This document shows positions 55,027-63,739 of a DNA stretch of 64,000 bases, piece by piece. A program made the translations under genes and the position numbers. The first letter of the stretch is position 1, and the number at the start of each line of letters is the position of its first letter. The notes under the pieces were generated by a model, which saw nothing but the letters and a program-made list of their open reading frames with translations, ran no database searches and was not told the origin of the DNA. The stretch spans positions 186,001 to 250,000 of the forward strand of contig NZ_LMDY01000015.1 in assembly GCF_001425905.1 (NCBI RefSeq), written 5' to 3'. Source of the DNA: Methylibium sp. Root1272. Its GTDB lineage: Bacteria; Pseudomonadota; Gammaproteobacteria; Burkholderiales; Burkholderiaceae_C.

Positions 55027-55785
55027 TCAGCCGCGCAGCCCGTCCCACAGCAGCTTCACGCCGGTCAGCAGCATGCCCAGCGAGAGCAGCCGGTAGAACA
55101 GCGTCGGCTCGATGCGACGAGCCAGGCGCACGCCGATCCACACGCCGAGCGGTGCCAGCGGCATCAGCAACAGCGAGGTCGTCAGGTTGCGCAGGTCGAT
55201 CAGGCCGAGCCACGCGTAAGGAATCCATTTCGACGCATTGACCGCCGCGAAGAACACCGCCGTCGTGCCGGCGAACACCATCGGCCGCAGCTTCAGCGGC
55301 ATCAGGTAGGCCAGCGCCGGAGGCCCACCGGCATGGGCAACGAAGCTGGTGTAGCCGGCGGCGATGCCCAGCCCGAAGCCCCACCAGCGTGGCGGCGGTG
55401 GCGCGTCGGCGCGCGGCGGGAAGAACTGGCGCTGCGCGAGGAACAGCAGCGTCAGCGCACCGACGATGCCCGCCACGGTCGACGATGGCAGCAGACCGAA
55501 GCTGAGCGTCCCCAGCACGGTGCCCAGCAGGCCGGCCGGCAGCAGCAGCTTGAGCAGCGAGCGGTCGGCCTCGCGCCACAGCGCTGCCAGACCGAAGGCG
55601 TCCATCACCGCCAACAGCGGCAGCATGATGGCCGCCGCCTGGGGCACCGGCAGTGCGACCGCCATCAGCGGCGTCGCGAGCGCACCGAAGCCGGCCCCGA
55701 AGCCGCTCTTGCTCACGCCCATCAACAGTACCGCGGGCACGGCCACCGCATAGAAGACGGGATCGGTGATGATGTCTGCCGTCAT
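55027..55785 (-). CDS. TauE/SafE-family sulfite/organosulfonate exporter-like permease
   Basis: A 252-residue inner-membrane protein with about eight hydrophobic segments in two repeats. The family motifs MGVSKSGFGAGFGALATPLMA near residue 21-41 and AGYTSFVAHAGGPPALAYLM near 155 are visible. TauE/SafE proteins export sulfite, sulfoacetate or related anions. No taurine or sulfonate genes are adjacent, so the substrate is unknown. The start at 55785 lies 30 bases from the divergent TRIC-type gene. Confidence 0.87.
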   Translation of the reverse strand: MTADIITDPVFYAVAVPAVLLMGVSKSGFGAGFGALATPLMAVALPVPQAAAIMLPLLAVMDAFGLAALWREADRSLLKLLLPAGLLGTVLGTLSFGLLPSSTVAGIVGALTLLFLAQRQFFPPRADAPPPPRWWGFGLGIAAGYTSFVAHAGGPPALAYLMPLKLRPMVFAGTTAVFFAAVNASKWIPYAWLGLIDLRNLTTSLLLMPLAPLGVWIGVRLARRIEPTLFYRLLSLGMLLTGVKLLWDGLRG

Positions 55786-55815
55786 GCCCCGGCTCCGGCC
55801 ATTGCACCCGCTCCG

Positions 55816-56457
55816 ATGCCCGCCCACCCGCTGAACCTCGCGACCGCCCTGCTCGTGGCCGAGTGGGCCGCCATGCTGGCCTTCGCGCTGTCGGGCCTGA
55901 TGGAGGCCGCGCGCAAGCGACTCGACGCGGTCGGTGTCGTGGTGGTCGCCGGGCTCACAGCGTTCGGCGGTGGCACCCTGCGCGACGTGCTGCTGGACCG
56001 CCGGCCGTTCTTCTGGGTGCAGCATGCGCAGTACATCTGGGCCATCGTGGCGCTGGCGGTGATCGCGATGCTGTTCATGCGCAGCCGCCACTTCCAGCCA
56101 ACAGAACGCGCGATCGTCTGGCCCGATGCGCTGGGGCTCGGGCTGTTCGCCGCCAGTGGCACGCTGATCGCGCTGGCCACGCCGCTGCCGGCGCTGGTAT
56201 CGGTGCTGATGGGCGTCGTCACCGCGGTCTTCGGCGGCGTGCTGCGGGACATCGTGTGCAACGAGATCCCGGCGGCCTTCAGCGACCACCGCCCGTACGC
56301 CGTGTGCGCCTTCGCCGGCGGCTGGGTGGTGGTGGCCGTGCGCAGCCTCGACGGCAGCGAGACGGCCGCACTGATCGCCGGGACCCTGCTCACCGTGCTG
56401 CTGCGCGCGCTGGTGCTCTGGCGCAACTGGCAGCTGCCGGCCTGGCGCATCGACTGA
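55816..56457 (+). CDS. TRIC-type cation channel family protein (UPF0126)
   Basis: A 213-residue seven-helix membrane protein. Two inverted repeats each carry the GGGxxRD-like signature: AFGGGTLRDVLLDRRPFFW near residue 50 and VFGGVLRDIVCNEIPAAF near 135. These mark the trimeric intracellular cation channel family, which conducts K+ in prokaryotes. The ATG at 55816 is used; the frame is open further upstream but that region is the opposite-strand permease gene. Confidence 0.9.
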   Translation: MPAHPLNLATALLVAEWAAMLAFALSGLMEAARKRLDAVGVVVVAGLTAFGGGTLRDVLLDRRPFFWVQHAQYIWAIVALAVIAMLFMRSRHFQPTERAIVWPDALGLGLFAASGTLIALATPLPALVSVLMGVVTAVFGGVLRDIVCNEIPAAFSDHRPYAVCAFAGGWVVVAVRSLDGSETAALIAGTLLTVLLRALVLWRNWQLPAWRID

Positions 56458-56504
56458 GTTCCCACGCGCCCCGGTGCCGGCCGCGCCAGCGCGACAATCG
56501 GGCG

Positions 56505-56936
56505 ATGTTCACGCCCTCCCAGCACGACGTCCGCCGCTTCTTCTGCGAAGTCCGGCGCAAGCACCAGGCCGCCGAAGTGCTGGCGCCGATCGAGGCGATG
56601 GCTGCCGACTGGATCGAGCAGCACCCCGAGTACCACGCCGACCTGGCCGATGCCGATGCCGCGGTAGCGGCCAGCTACAGCGTCGAGGACGGCCGCACCA
56701 ACCCTTTCCTGCACCTGTCGATGCACCTGTCGATCACCGAGCAGGTGGGCGTCGATCAGCCGCGCGGGATCAAGCAGGCCTTCGAGCTGCTCGCGGCCCG
56801 CCGCGGCTCGGCCCACGAGGCCCAGCACGAGATGATGGAGTGCCTGGGCGAGATGATCTGGGCCTCGCAGCGCAGCGGTCTGCCGCCGGACGGCGAGGCC
56901 TACATCGACTGCGTGCGCCGCCGCGCGACGCGCTGA
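56505..56936 (+). CDS. DUF1841-family protein
   Basis: A 143-residue mostly helical soluble protein. The sequences MFTPSQHDVRRFFCEVRRKH and NPFLHLSMHLSITEQVGVDQPRG are typical of DUF1841, a family found mainly in Beta- and Gammaproteobacteria without assigned function. The HLSMHLS segment could bind a metal but this is not shown. It is 47 bases after the TRIC-type gene in the same direction. Confidence 0.87.
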   Translation: MFTPSQHDVRRFFCEVRRKHQAAEVLAPIEAMAADWIEQHPEYHADLADADAAVAASYSVEDGRTNPFLHLSMHLSITEQVGVDQPRGIKQAFELLAARRGSAHEAQHEMMECLGEMIWASQRSGLPPDGEAYIDCVRRRATR

Positions 56937-56965
56937 CGCCGGCGGCCGGGGCCGCCGGCGCTGCG

Positions 56966-58552
56966 TCACTTGACGCTGATCCACGACCACTCGAGCCAGT
57001 TGTCGGCGCGGTGGACCACCGTCACGTTGCTGCGCGCCGCCCAGGGCACGATCTGGCGGTGCAGCGGCAGGTGCAGCACCAGCTCGTTGTGGCGCGCCAG
57101 CGCCGCCTTGACCAGCGCTTCGCGCTTCTTCGCGTCGGGCTCGCTGCTGGAGGCGGCAGCCAGCTCGTCGAGCTTCGCGTCCTTGACGCCGCCGAAGTTC
57201 CAGCTCCCCACACCGCCCGAATCGCCCGGGATACGGCTGCGCAGCACCGGCGTCAGCGTCGTCTCGGCATCGGTGATCGAGCCGCCCCAGCCCAGCAGGT
57301 ACATCGAGGTGTCCAGCTTCTCGAGCTTTGCAAAGTAGGTGCTGCGCGGCATCGCGTTGACCCGCACCTTCACCTTGAGTTGGGCCCACATCGCCGCCAG
57401 CGCGAGGCAGATCTCCTCGTCGTTGATGTAGCGGTTGTTCGGGCAGTCCAGCGTGACCTCGAAGCCGTCGGGGTAGCCGGCCGCCTGCATCAGCTGCCGG
57501 GCCGCCGCCAGGTCGAAGGGCAGGCGCTTCTCCAGCGCCGCATCGTTGTAGGCGCCCAGCGGCGACGGTGTGATACCGCCGGTGGGCAAGGCTTGCCCCC
57601 GCATCAGCTTCGTCTTGATCGTCTCGATGTCGATGGCCTGGTAGAGCGCCTTGCGCACCCTCAAGTCCTTGAACGGGTTGCGGTCGCCGGGCACCTGGCC
57701 GTACAGCAGCTTGTCGCGCGCCTGGTCCATGCCGATGAACAGGACGCGGTTCTCCGGCCCGTCGACAACCTGCACGCCGGCCGTGTTGCGCAGCCGGGCG
57801 ATGTCCTGCGGCGCCGGGTCGAGCACGAAGTCGAGCTCGCCCGAGATCAGCGCCGCGGAGCGCGTCGCATCGCTCTTCACGGGCGTGTAGACCACCTGCT
57901 GCAGGTTGCCCGCGAAGCGGCCCCACCAGGCCGGGTTGCGCTTGTAGACCGTCTTCACGTCCGGCTGGCGCGAGACCAGCATGAACGGGCCGGTGCCGTT
58001 GGAGTTCAGCGATGCATGGCCTTCCTGCTTGTTCTTGAAGTCCAGCGGCCGAGCGGCTCCGTGCTTCTCGCTCCAGGCGCGGCTCATGATCTGCACCGTG
58101 CTGAGGTGCTGCAGGAAGATCGGGTTCACCTGCGCCAGCCGGAACTCCACCGTCAGCGCATCGAGTGTCTTCGGCTCGCCCAGCGCGCCGGCGTAGACGC
58201 GGATCGCCGACGCCGGATCGCGCGCCCGCAGCACCGAGAACACCACGTCATCGGCGGTGAACGGGCTGCCGTCGTGGAAGCGGACCTGAGGACGCAGCTT
58301 CAGCCGCCACACGGTCGGTGAAGGCTGCTGCCACTCGGTGGCGAGCACCGGCTCGATGGCGAGCTGCCGGTCGCGGTTGACCAGCGATTCGTAGACCTGG
58401 CCGTTGATCTGGTTGGTCAGCGACTCGTTCTGGGAGTGCGGGTCCAGGGTCTGGACATCGCCCTGGCTGGCCCAGCGCAGCGTCTGTGCCGAGCCGGCCG
58501 AAGCCAGCGCGGCCAGCAGCAGCGCCGATGCGAATCGAAGGAGGGTCGGCAT
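56966..58552 (-). CDS. ABC transporter periplasmic substrate-binding protein, peptide/opine type (SBP_bac_5)
   Basis: A 528-residue exported protein. The signal peptide is MPTLLRFASALLLAALASAGSAQ. The family-5 fold is shown by TLDPHSQNESLTNQINGQVYESLV near residue 35, WRLKLRPQVRFHDGSPFTADDVVFS near 80, and VRKALYQAIDIETI near 310. These proteins bind peptides, nickel or opines for an ABC importer. No permease or ATPase gene lies next to it, so it may be an orphan binding protein. The gene is convergent with the DUF1841 gene. Confidence 0.9.
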   Translation of the reverse strand: MPTLLRFASALLLAALASAGSAQTLRWASQGDVQTLDPHSQNESLTNQINGQVYESLVNRDRQLAIEPVLATEWQQPSPTVWRLKLRPQVRFHDGSPFTADDVVFSVLRARDPASAIRVYAGALGEPKTLDALTVEFRLAQVNPIFLQHLSTVQIMSRAWSEKHGAARPLDFKNKQEGHASLNSNGTGPFMLVSRQPDVKTVYKRNPAWWGRFAGNLQQVVYTPVKSDATRSAALISGELDFVLDPAPQDIARLRNTAGVQVVDGPENRVLFIGMDQARDKLLYGQVPGDRNPFKDLRVRKALYQAIDIETIKTKLMRGQALPTGGITPSPLGAYNDAALEKRLPFDLAAARQLMQAAGYPDGFEVTLDCPNNRYINDEEICLALAAMWAQLKVKVRVNAMPRSTYFAKLEKLDTSMYLLGWGGSITDAETTLTPVLRSRIPGDSGGVGSWNFGGVKDAKLDELAAASSSEPDAKKREALVKAALARHNELVLHLPLHRQIVPWAARSNVTVVHRADNWLEWSWISVK

Positions 58553-58611
58553 GGCGGTTCTTCTGCGCGCGAGCGGGGGAGCGCGCAGTGTAGACAGGCC
58601 ACGCTATTCCC

Positions 58612-59841
58612 TCAGGGGCGGGCGGCCTCCCCGGCCCAGAGCCGGTCGATGTCCTTGAACGGCCACTTGTCCGGCGGCTCGCAGGCGATCACCTTGTCCT
58701 GGCACCATGGCCCGCCCAGGTCGATCTCCTCCGGCAGGATGCGCTGGTTGGACTTGATGCTGAAGAACACCTTGACCTTGGGCGTCAGCAGCGAGGCCGG
58801 GTTCTGCTGGATCACCACCGCCAGCCGCCCGGTCTGCAGGCGCACCAGCGAGCCGACCGGGTAGATGCCGACCGTCTTGACGAAAGCCTGGAACACCAAC
58901 GGGTCGAAATGGCCTTTCCACTGCGCCATCTGACGCAGCGACTCGCCGGGATCCCAACCGGTCTTGTAGGGTCGGTTCGAAGTGATGGCGTCGTAGACGT
59001 CGCACACCGCGCCCATCTTGGCGATCAACGAGATCTGGTCGCCGGCCAGCCGGTGCGGGTAGCCGCTGCCGTCGACCTTCTCGTGGTGGTGCAGGCAGAC
59101 GTCGAGCACGTCCGGCGGCGCGTTGCCTCCCTCGAGCAGCAGCGCATGGCCCCGCTCGGGGTGGGTGCGGATGATCGCGAATTCTTCGTCGGTCAGGCGC
59201 CCGGGCTTGTTCAGCACCGGGCTCGGCATCACCGCCTTGCCCAGGTCGTGCATCAGACCGGCCAGGCCCGCCTCTCGGACCTGCGACTCGCGCAAGCCCA
59301 GTTGGCGACCCAGCGACACCATCAGGGCACACACGGCCACGGAGTGCAGGTAGGTGTAGGTGTCGGAGGTCTTGAGGCGCGCCAGGCTCACCAGGGTGCC
59401 GGGGCTGCTCATCACCGAGCTGGCGATCTCCTCGACGAGCTGCCGCCCCTGCTCGACGTCCATCGCGCGGCCCAGCCGGGCCTCGGCGAACATCGACTGC
59501 ACGGCTTCGCGCGAACGGCCGATCACCTTGCGGGCCTGCGCGAGCTCCTCGTCCTGCGAGCGCGGCAGCTCGATCAGCGGACTGGGCGCCGTGGCCGCCG
59601 CCTCGAGTTCGCGCTCGATCTCCTCGCGCACCTCGGACTCGCTGATGCCACCGTCGACGTCCATGCCGATCTCGACGTTGATCCAAACCTCGCTGATCCC
59701 GCTGTCGCGGATCTTCGCGATGTCGGCCGGATCGCGCAGCACGAACTTCGAACGCCAGAACGGATGCTCCATCCATGAGCCGCACAGCTCGTGCAGGTAC
59801 ATGCCGGGGCGCAACTGGTCCACCGCGATTCTTTTCAACAC
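58612..59841 (-). CDS. HD-GYP domain cyclic-di-GMP phosphodiesterase-like protein
   Basis: A 409-residue protein. The N-terminal ~110 residues form the DUF3391-type domain (LRPGMYLHELCGSWMEHPFW). The HD domain follows with LMHDLGKAVMP near residue 197, and the GYP motif is in HHEKVDGSGYPHRL near 260; the metal-binding His and Asp residues are present. The enzyme is expected to hydrolyse c-di-GMP to pGpG or GMP and so lower biofilm-promoting signal. A C-terminal KVKVFFSIKSNQRILPEE segment is conserved in this subgroup. There is a 59-base gap to the upstream binding protein gene. Confidence 0.9.
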   Translation of the reverse strand: MLKRIAVDQLRPGMYLHELCGSWMEHPFWRSKFVLRDPADIAKIRDSGISEVWINVEIGMDVDGGISESEVREEIERELEAAATAPSPLIELPRSQDEELAQARKVIGRSREAVQSMFAEARLGRAMDVEQGRQLVEEIASSVMSSPGTLVSLARLKTSDTYTYLHSVAVCALMVSLGRQLGLRESQVREAGLAGLMHDLGKAVMPSPVLNKPGRLTDEEFAIIRTHPERGHALLLEGGNAPPDVLDVCLHHHEKVDGSGYPHRLAGDQISLIAKMGAVCDVYDAITSNRPYKTGWDPGESLRQMAQWKGHFDPLVFQAFVKTVGIYPVGSLVRLQTGRLAVVIQQNPASLLTPKVKVFFSIKSNQRILPEEIDLGGPWCQDKVIACEPPDKWPFKDIDRLWAGEAARP

Positions 59842-59938
59842 GCCGCTTCTCCGTCGAACGTGGTCATGGCGTCATATCGACAGCGGCCGGACAAACTGAA
59901 ACCGGACGGCCGACGCACCCGCGAGCGCGCCGGGCGTG

Positions 59939-59971
59939 AAAAAAGCCGCCGGACCTGACGGTCGGGCGGCT
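59939..59971 (-). terminator. Intrinsic terminator after the cytochrome c4 gene
   Basis: AGCCGCC / GGCGGCT forms the outer stem and GACC / GGTC an inner one. On the minus strand a TTTTTT tract follows. It is 27 bases past the cytochrome stop. Confidence 0.82.
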
Positions 59972-59997
59972 GCTTGCCGGCGCAGGGTGGCTGCGGC

Positions 59998-60660
59998 TTA
60001 CTTGAACTTCGACTGCGGCACCGTCTTGAGGTCGGTCGGGAGCGCGGCCATGTAGTTCGACAGGCCCTTGAGCTCGGCATGGCTGAACGCCTTGACCTGG
60101 GCGCCCATGATCGCGTGGCTGCGACCGACGTTGGGGTTGCCCTGGGTCGCATACGCCTTCAGCGCGACATACAGGTAGTCGGCGTGCTGGCCTGCCAGCT
60201 TGGGGTAGGTGCCGTCGATCGGCTTGCTGAAGTTCGCGCCGTGGCAGGCCGCACAGCTGCCCTTGGTCAGCAGGGCCGCGACCGCCGGATCCGGAAGCTT
60301 CGCGGGCTCGGCCGGCAGCTCGGCACGCGCTCCGCCCTCGGCTTCGTAGTAGGCGGCCAGGTCGGCCATGTCCTGCTCGCTCAGAGAGTCGGCGATGCTG
60401 CGCATCGTCGGGTGCTTGCGGTCGCCCTTCTTGTAGGCGTTCAGTGCGGCCACGATGTACTTCGCGTTCTGGCCCGCGATCATCGGCACCTTGTAGATTT
60501 CCGGGAAGCTCGCCTGGTAGCCGACGATGCCGTGGCAGCCGATGCACATGGCGTTCTTCTTCTGGCCGGCCGCGGCATCGCCGGCCTTGTCTTGCGCTTG
60601 CGTCGTGGCGGCAAATGTCATCGCAAGCAGCGCGATCATCGCGGGGAACAGTGTCTTCAT
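59998..60660 (-). CDS. Dihaem cytochrome c4-type protein
   Basis: A 220-residue exported protein with a signal peptide (MKTLFPAMIALLAMTFAATTQA). It has two c-type haem sites: CIGCH near residue 38 and CAACH near 135. Each half carries a later Met ligand candidate (for example in HPTMRSIADSLS and GRSHAIMGAQVKAF). The two-fold repeat is the cytochrome c4 layout. Such proteins pass electrons to terminal oxidases in the periplasm. It is divergent from the moxR gene with a shared, symmetric promoter region. Confidence 0.92.
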   Translation of the reverse strand: MKTLFPAMIALLAMTFAATTQAQDKAGDAAAGQKKNAMCIGCHGIVGYQASFPEIYKVPMIAGQNAKYIVAALNAYKKGDRKHPTMRSIADSLSEQDMADLAAYYEAEGGARAELPAEPAKLPDPAVAALLTKGSCAACHGANFSKPIDGTYPKLAGQHADYLYVALKAYATQGNPNVGRSHAIMGAQVKAFSHAELKGLSNYMAALPTDLKTVPQSKFK

Positions 60661-60690
60661 GGTCCGGCGGTGGGTTGAGTTCAGCGGCGG

Positions 60691-60711
60691 AGTATACGGG
60701 CCCCCTATACT
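60691..60711. promoter_or_regulatory. Face-to-face -10 elements for cytochrome c4 and moxR
   Basis: AGTATA (60691-60696) and TATACT (60706-60711) are inverted copies 9 bases apart. Each reads TATACT on its own coding strand. The minus copy is 31 bases before the cytochrome start and the plus copy 33 bases before the moxR start. -35 boxes are not clear. Confidence 0.35.
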
Positions 60712-60743
60712 GAATTGGCCATCCTCAGCCGACTCTCCGCGCC

Positions 60744-61598
60744 ATGAAATATGCAGGTTCCAACCAGTACGTCGCCACGCCCGACCTGATGCTGGCGGTC
60801 AACGCCGCGATCACGCTGCAGCGTCCGCTGCTGATCAAGGGTGAGCCCGGCACCGGCAAGACGATGCTGGCCGAAGAGGTGGCCGCCGCGCTGAAGCTGC
60901 CGCTGCTGCAATGGCACATCAAGAGCACCACCAAGGCCCAACAGGGTCTGTACGAGTACGACGCGGTGAGCCGCCTGCGCGACAGCCAGCTCTCGGGGGC
61001 CGACGGTGCCGAGCGCGTGCGCGACATCCGCAACTACATCGTCAAGGGCGTGCTGTGGCAGGCCTTCACCGCCGAGCAGCCGGTGGCGCTGCTGATCGAC
61101 GAGATCGACAAGGCCGACATCGAGTTTCCGAACGACCTGCTGCGCGAGCTCGACCGCATGGAGTTCCACGTCTACGAGACGCGCGAGATGGTCAAGGCGA
61201 GACACCGGCCGCTGGTGTTCATCACCTCCAACAACGAGAAGGAACTGCCTGACGCCTTCCTGCGCCGCTGCTTCTTCCACTACATCAAGTTCCCCGAGGC
61301 CGAGACGATGCGCAAGATCGTCGAGGTGCACTTCCCCACGCTGAAGAAGGAGCTGCTGGCCTCCGCGCTGAAGAGCTTCTACGACGTGCGCGGCCTGCCG
61401 GGCCTGAAGAAGAAGCCCAGCACCAGCGAACTGCTCGACTGGCTCAAGCTGCTGGTGGCGGAGGACATCCCGCTCGACGCGCTGCAGAGCCAGGACGACA
61501 AGGTCGCGATCCCGCCGCTGCTCGGCGCGCTGCTGAAGAACGAGCAGGACGTGAGCCTGTTCGAGAAGCTGGTGTTCATGCAGCAGCGCAATCGCTGA
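60744..61598 (+). CDS. MoxR-family AAA+ ATPase
   Basis: A 284-residue AAA+ protein. Walker A is GEPGTGKTM near residue 33, Walker B LLIDEIDKADIEF near 113, and sensor 1 ITSNNEKELPDAFLRRC near 166. MoxR ATPases work with von Willebrand factor A proteins as chaperones for metal centre insertion or complex assembly. A CoxE-like VWA gene lies 1 kb downstream in the same operon, which supports that pairing. The client is unknown. The product is shorter than most long MoxR proteins but complete. Confidence 0.92.
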   Translation: MKYAGSNQYVATPDLMLAVNAAITLQRPLLIKGEPGTGKTMLAEEVAAALKLPLLQWHIKSTTKAQQGLYEYDAVSRLRDSQLSGADGAERVRDIRNYIVKGVLWQAFTAEQPVALLIDEIDKADIEFPNDLLRELDRMEFHVYETREMVKARHRPLVFITSNNEKELPDAFLRRCFFHYIKFPEAETMRKIVEVHFPTLKKELLASALKSFYDVRGLPGLKKKPSTSELLDWLKLLVAEDIPLDALQSQDDKVAIPPLLGALLKNEQDVSLFEKLVFMQQRNR

Positions 61599-61600
61599 GC

Positions 61601-61843
61601 GTGGCACGCATGCAGAACGACACGCGTCGCGAACTGCTCGTCGGCGTCGCCGACGCCCTGGGCTTCGTGCTCGGCGCGCTGGCCGGCTGGGGCCTCGGCC
61701 GGCTGATGGGCTTCGATTTCGTCGGCTCGCCCGGCTACGGCGGCGCGCAGATGGTCGGGCTGGTGTTCATCGTGCTGGGCTGCGGCCTCGGCAAGTGGCT
61801 GGCGCGCACGCTGGCGCAAAGCTTCACGCGGGATCGTTCATGA
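61601..61843 (+). CDS. Small membrane protein of unknown function
   Basis: An 80-residue protein starting with GTG at 61601 or ATG at 61610 (MQNDTRRELL). It has two hydrophobic helices separated by a short loop (DALGFVLGALAGWGLGRLMGF and GAQMVGLVFIVLGCGLGKWLA). No known domain is evident. It is two bases after the moxR stop and overlaps the next start (ATGA), so it belongs to the operon. Confidence 0.6.
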   Translation: MARMQNDTRRELLVGVADALGFVLGALAGWGLGRLMGFDFVGSPGYGGAQMVGLVFIVLGCGLGKWLARTLAQSFTRDRS

Positions 61844-62439
61844 GTGCCATGCCCCTTACCGCGCCGGTCACGCTCGAGGGCCGGAACGCCAGCCTGGTGC
61901 CGCTCTCGCCAGCGCATGCCGACGCGCTGGCCCAGGCCAGCGCGGAAGGAGAACTGCATCGGCTCTGGTACACGGCGATCCCGGCACCCGAAGCCGTCGG
62001 GCCCGAGATCACGCGTCGGCTGGCGCTGCACGCGGCCGGTTCGATGCTGCCGTTCACGGTGCTGGACGCCGACGGCACGCCGGCCGGCATGACAACCTAC
62101 ATGAACATCGACGCGGTGAACCGCCGCGTCGAGATCGGTTCCACCTGGTACGCGCTGCGCGTGCAGCGCACCGGGCTCAACACCGAATGCAAGCTGCTGC
62201 TGCTGACGCATGCCTTCGAGACGCTGGACTGCATTGCGGTCGAGTTCCGCACCCACCGGCTCAACACCCAGAGCCGGCGTGCGATCGAGCGGCTCGGCGC
62301 GCAGCTCGACGGCGTGCTGCGCGCCCACCAGCGCGCCGCCAACGGCACGCTGCGCGACACGGCGGTGTACAGCATCACCGCGGCGGAATGGCCGACCGTG
62401 AAGACGCACCTCGAGTGGCAGTTGCTGCGGCCGCGCTGA
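61840..62439 (+). CDS. GNAT-family N-acetyltransferase (RimJ/RimL-like)
   Basis: A 199-residue acetyltransferase of the group that acetylates protein N-termini or small amines. Landmarks are VTLEGRNASLVPLSPAHADAL at the N-terminus and the CoA-loop region TGLNTECKLLLLTHAFETLD near residue 110. CIAVEFRTHRLNTQSRRAIE follows. The typical Q/RxxGxG/A loop is modified to TGLNTE, as in several RimL-like proteins. The start overlaps the small membrane protein by four bases. Its place in the MoxR operon is unexplained. Confidence 0.83.
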   Translation: MSAMPLTAPVTLEGRNASLVPLSPAHADALAQASAEGELHRLWYTAIPAPEAVGPEITRRLALHAAGSMLPFTVLDADGTPAGMTTYMNIDAVNRRVEIGSTWYALRVQRTGLNTECKLLLLTHAFETLDCIAVEFRTHRLNTQSRRAIERLGAQLDGVLRAHQRAANGTLRDTAVYSITAAEWPTVKTHLEWQLLRPR

Positions 62440-62557
62440 AACCCGGACCGATCGCTCACACGGGCTTACCGGTCGCTGCCGCGCGCGCCGCAATGGCTGG
62501 GGCTACCATCGACGTTCATCGGCCAGCGCACCCCGCGCCCCGCTCTCCCGTGACGCC

Positions 62558-63739
62558 ATGCTGATCGACTTCTTCTACACGCTGCGCAGCGCGAAGCTGC
62601 CCGTCTCGATCAAGGAGTACCTCACGCTGCTCGAGGGGCTGCAGGCCGGCCTGGCCGAACGCGAGGGCCAGCCCTCGGTCGAGCAGTTCTACTTCCTGGC
62701 CCGCACCACGCTGGTCAAGGACGAGGCCCATTTCGACAAGTTCGACCGCGCCTTCTCCGCCTACTTCAAGGGCGTTCAGATGCTGGCCGACTTCACCCAG
62801 GAGCTGCCGCTCGACTGGCTGCGCCGCACGCTGGAGCTGGAGCTCACGCCGGAGCAGAAGGCCGCGATCGAGAAGATGGGCTGGGACGAGCTGATGAAGA
62901 CGCTGAAGAAGCGCTTCGAGGAACAGAAGGACCGCCACGAGGGCGGCAGCAAGTGGATCGGTACCGGCGGCACCTCGCCGTTCGGCCACTCCGGCTACAA
63001 CCCGCAGGGCATCCGCATCGGCGGCTCGGGCAAGAACAGGAGCGCGGTCAAGGTGTGGGACCAGCGCGCCTACCAGGACTACGACGACACCAAGGAGCTC
63101 GGTACGCGCAACATCAAGGTCGCGCTGCGCCGGCTGCGCCGCTTCGCGCGCGAGGGCAACGAGCTCGAACTCGACCTCGACGACACCATCCACCGCACCG
63201 CCGCCAACGCCGGCATGCTGGACATCAAGATGGTGCCCGAGCGCCACAACAAGGTGAAGGTGCTGCTGCTGATGGACGTGGGCGGCACGATGGACGAGCA
63301 CATCCACCGGGTGGAAGAGCTGTTCAGCGCTACCAAGACCGAGTTCAAGCACCTGGAGTTCTACTACTTCCACAACTGCGTCTACGACTTCATGTGGAAG
63401 CACAACCGGCGCCGCTTCAGCGAGAAGCACTCGACCTGGGACGTGATCCGCAAGTACAACCGCGACTACAAGTTGATCTTCGTCGGCGACGCGACGATGA
63501 GCCCCTACGAGATCCTGCAGCCGGGCGGCAGCGTCGAGTACAACAACGAGGAGCCGGGCGCCGAATGGCTGCAGCGCCTGACCCACGCCTTCCCCAAGTA
63601 CGCCTGGATCAATCCGGAACCGCAGGGCGTGTGGGGCTACCGCCAGAGCATCTCGATCGTCCAGCAGCTGATGCAGCAGCGCATGTTCCCGCTGACGCTG
63701 CAGGGGCTCGAAGGTGCGATGCGCCTGTTGAGCAAGTGA
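62558..63739 (+). CDS. CoxE-like VWA-domain protein
   Basis: A 393-residue protein with a von Willebrand factor A domain in the C-terminal half. The usual MIDAS DxSxS is altered to DVGGT (LLLMDVGGTMDEH near residue 240), so metal binding may be different. YFHNCVYDFMW and the strand LIFVGDATMSPYEI complete the fold. The N-terminal part is helical (LIDFFYTLRSAKLPVSIKEY). VWA proteins of this type partner with MoxR ATPases. The start is 118 bases after the acetyltransferase stop, with a short non-coding gap. Confidence 0.88.
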   Translation: MLIDFFYTLRSAKLPVSIKEYLTLLEGLQAGLAEREGQPSVEQFYFLARTTLVKDEAHFDKFDRAFSAYFKGVQMLADFTQELPLDWLRRTLELELTPEQKAAIEKMGWDELMKTLKKRFEEQKDRHEGGSKWIGTGGTSPFGHSGYNPQGIRIGGSGKNRSAVKVWDQRAYQDYDDTKELGTRNIKVALRRLRRFAREGNELELDLDDTIHRTAANAGMLDIKMVPERHNKVKVLLLMDVGGTMDEHIHRVEELFSATKTEFKHLEFYYFHNCVYDFMWKHNRRRFSEKHSTWDVIRKYNRDYKLIFVGDATMSPYEILQPGGSVEYNNEEPGAEWLQRLTHAFPKYAWINPEPQGVWGYRQSISIVQQLMQQRMFPLTLQGLEGAMRLLSK

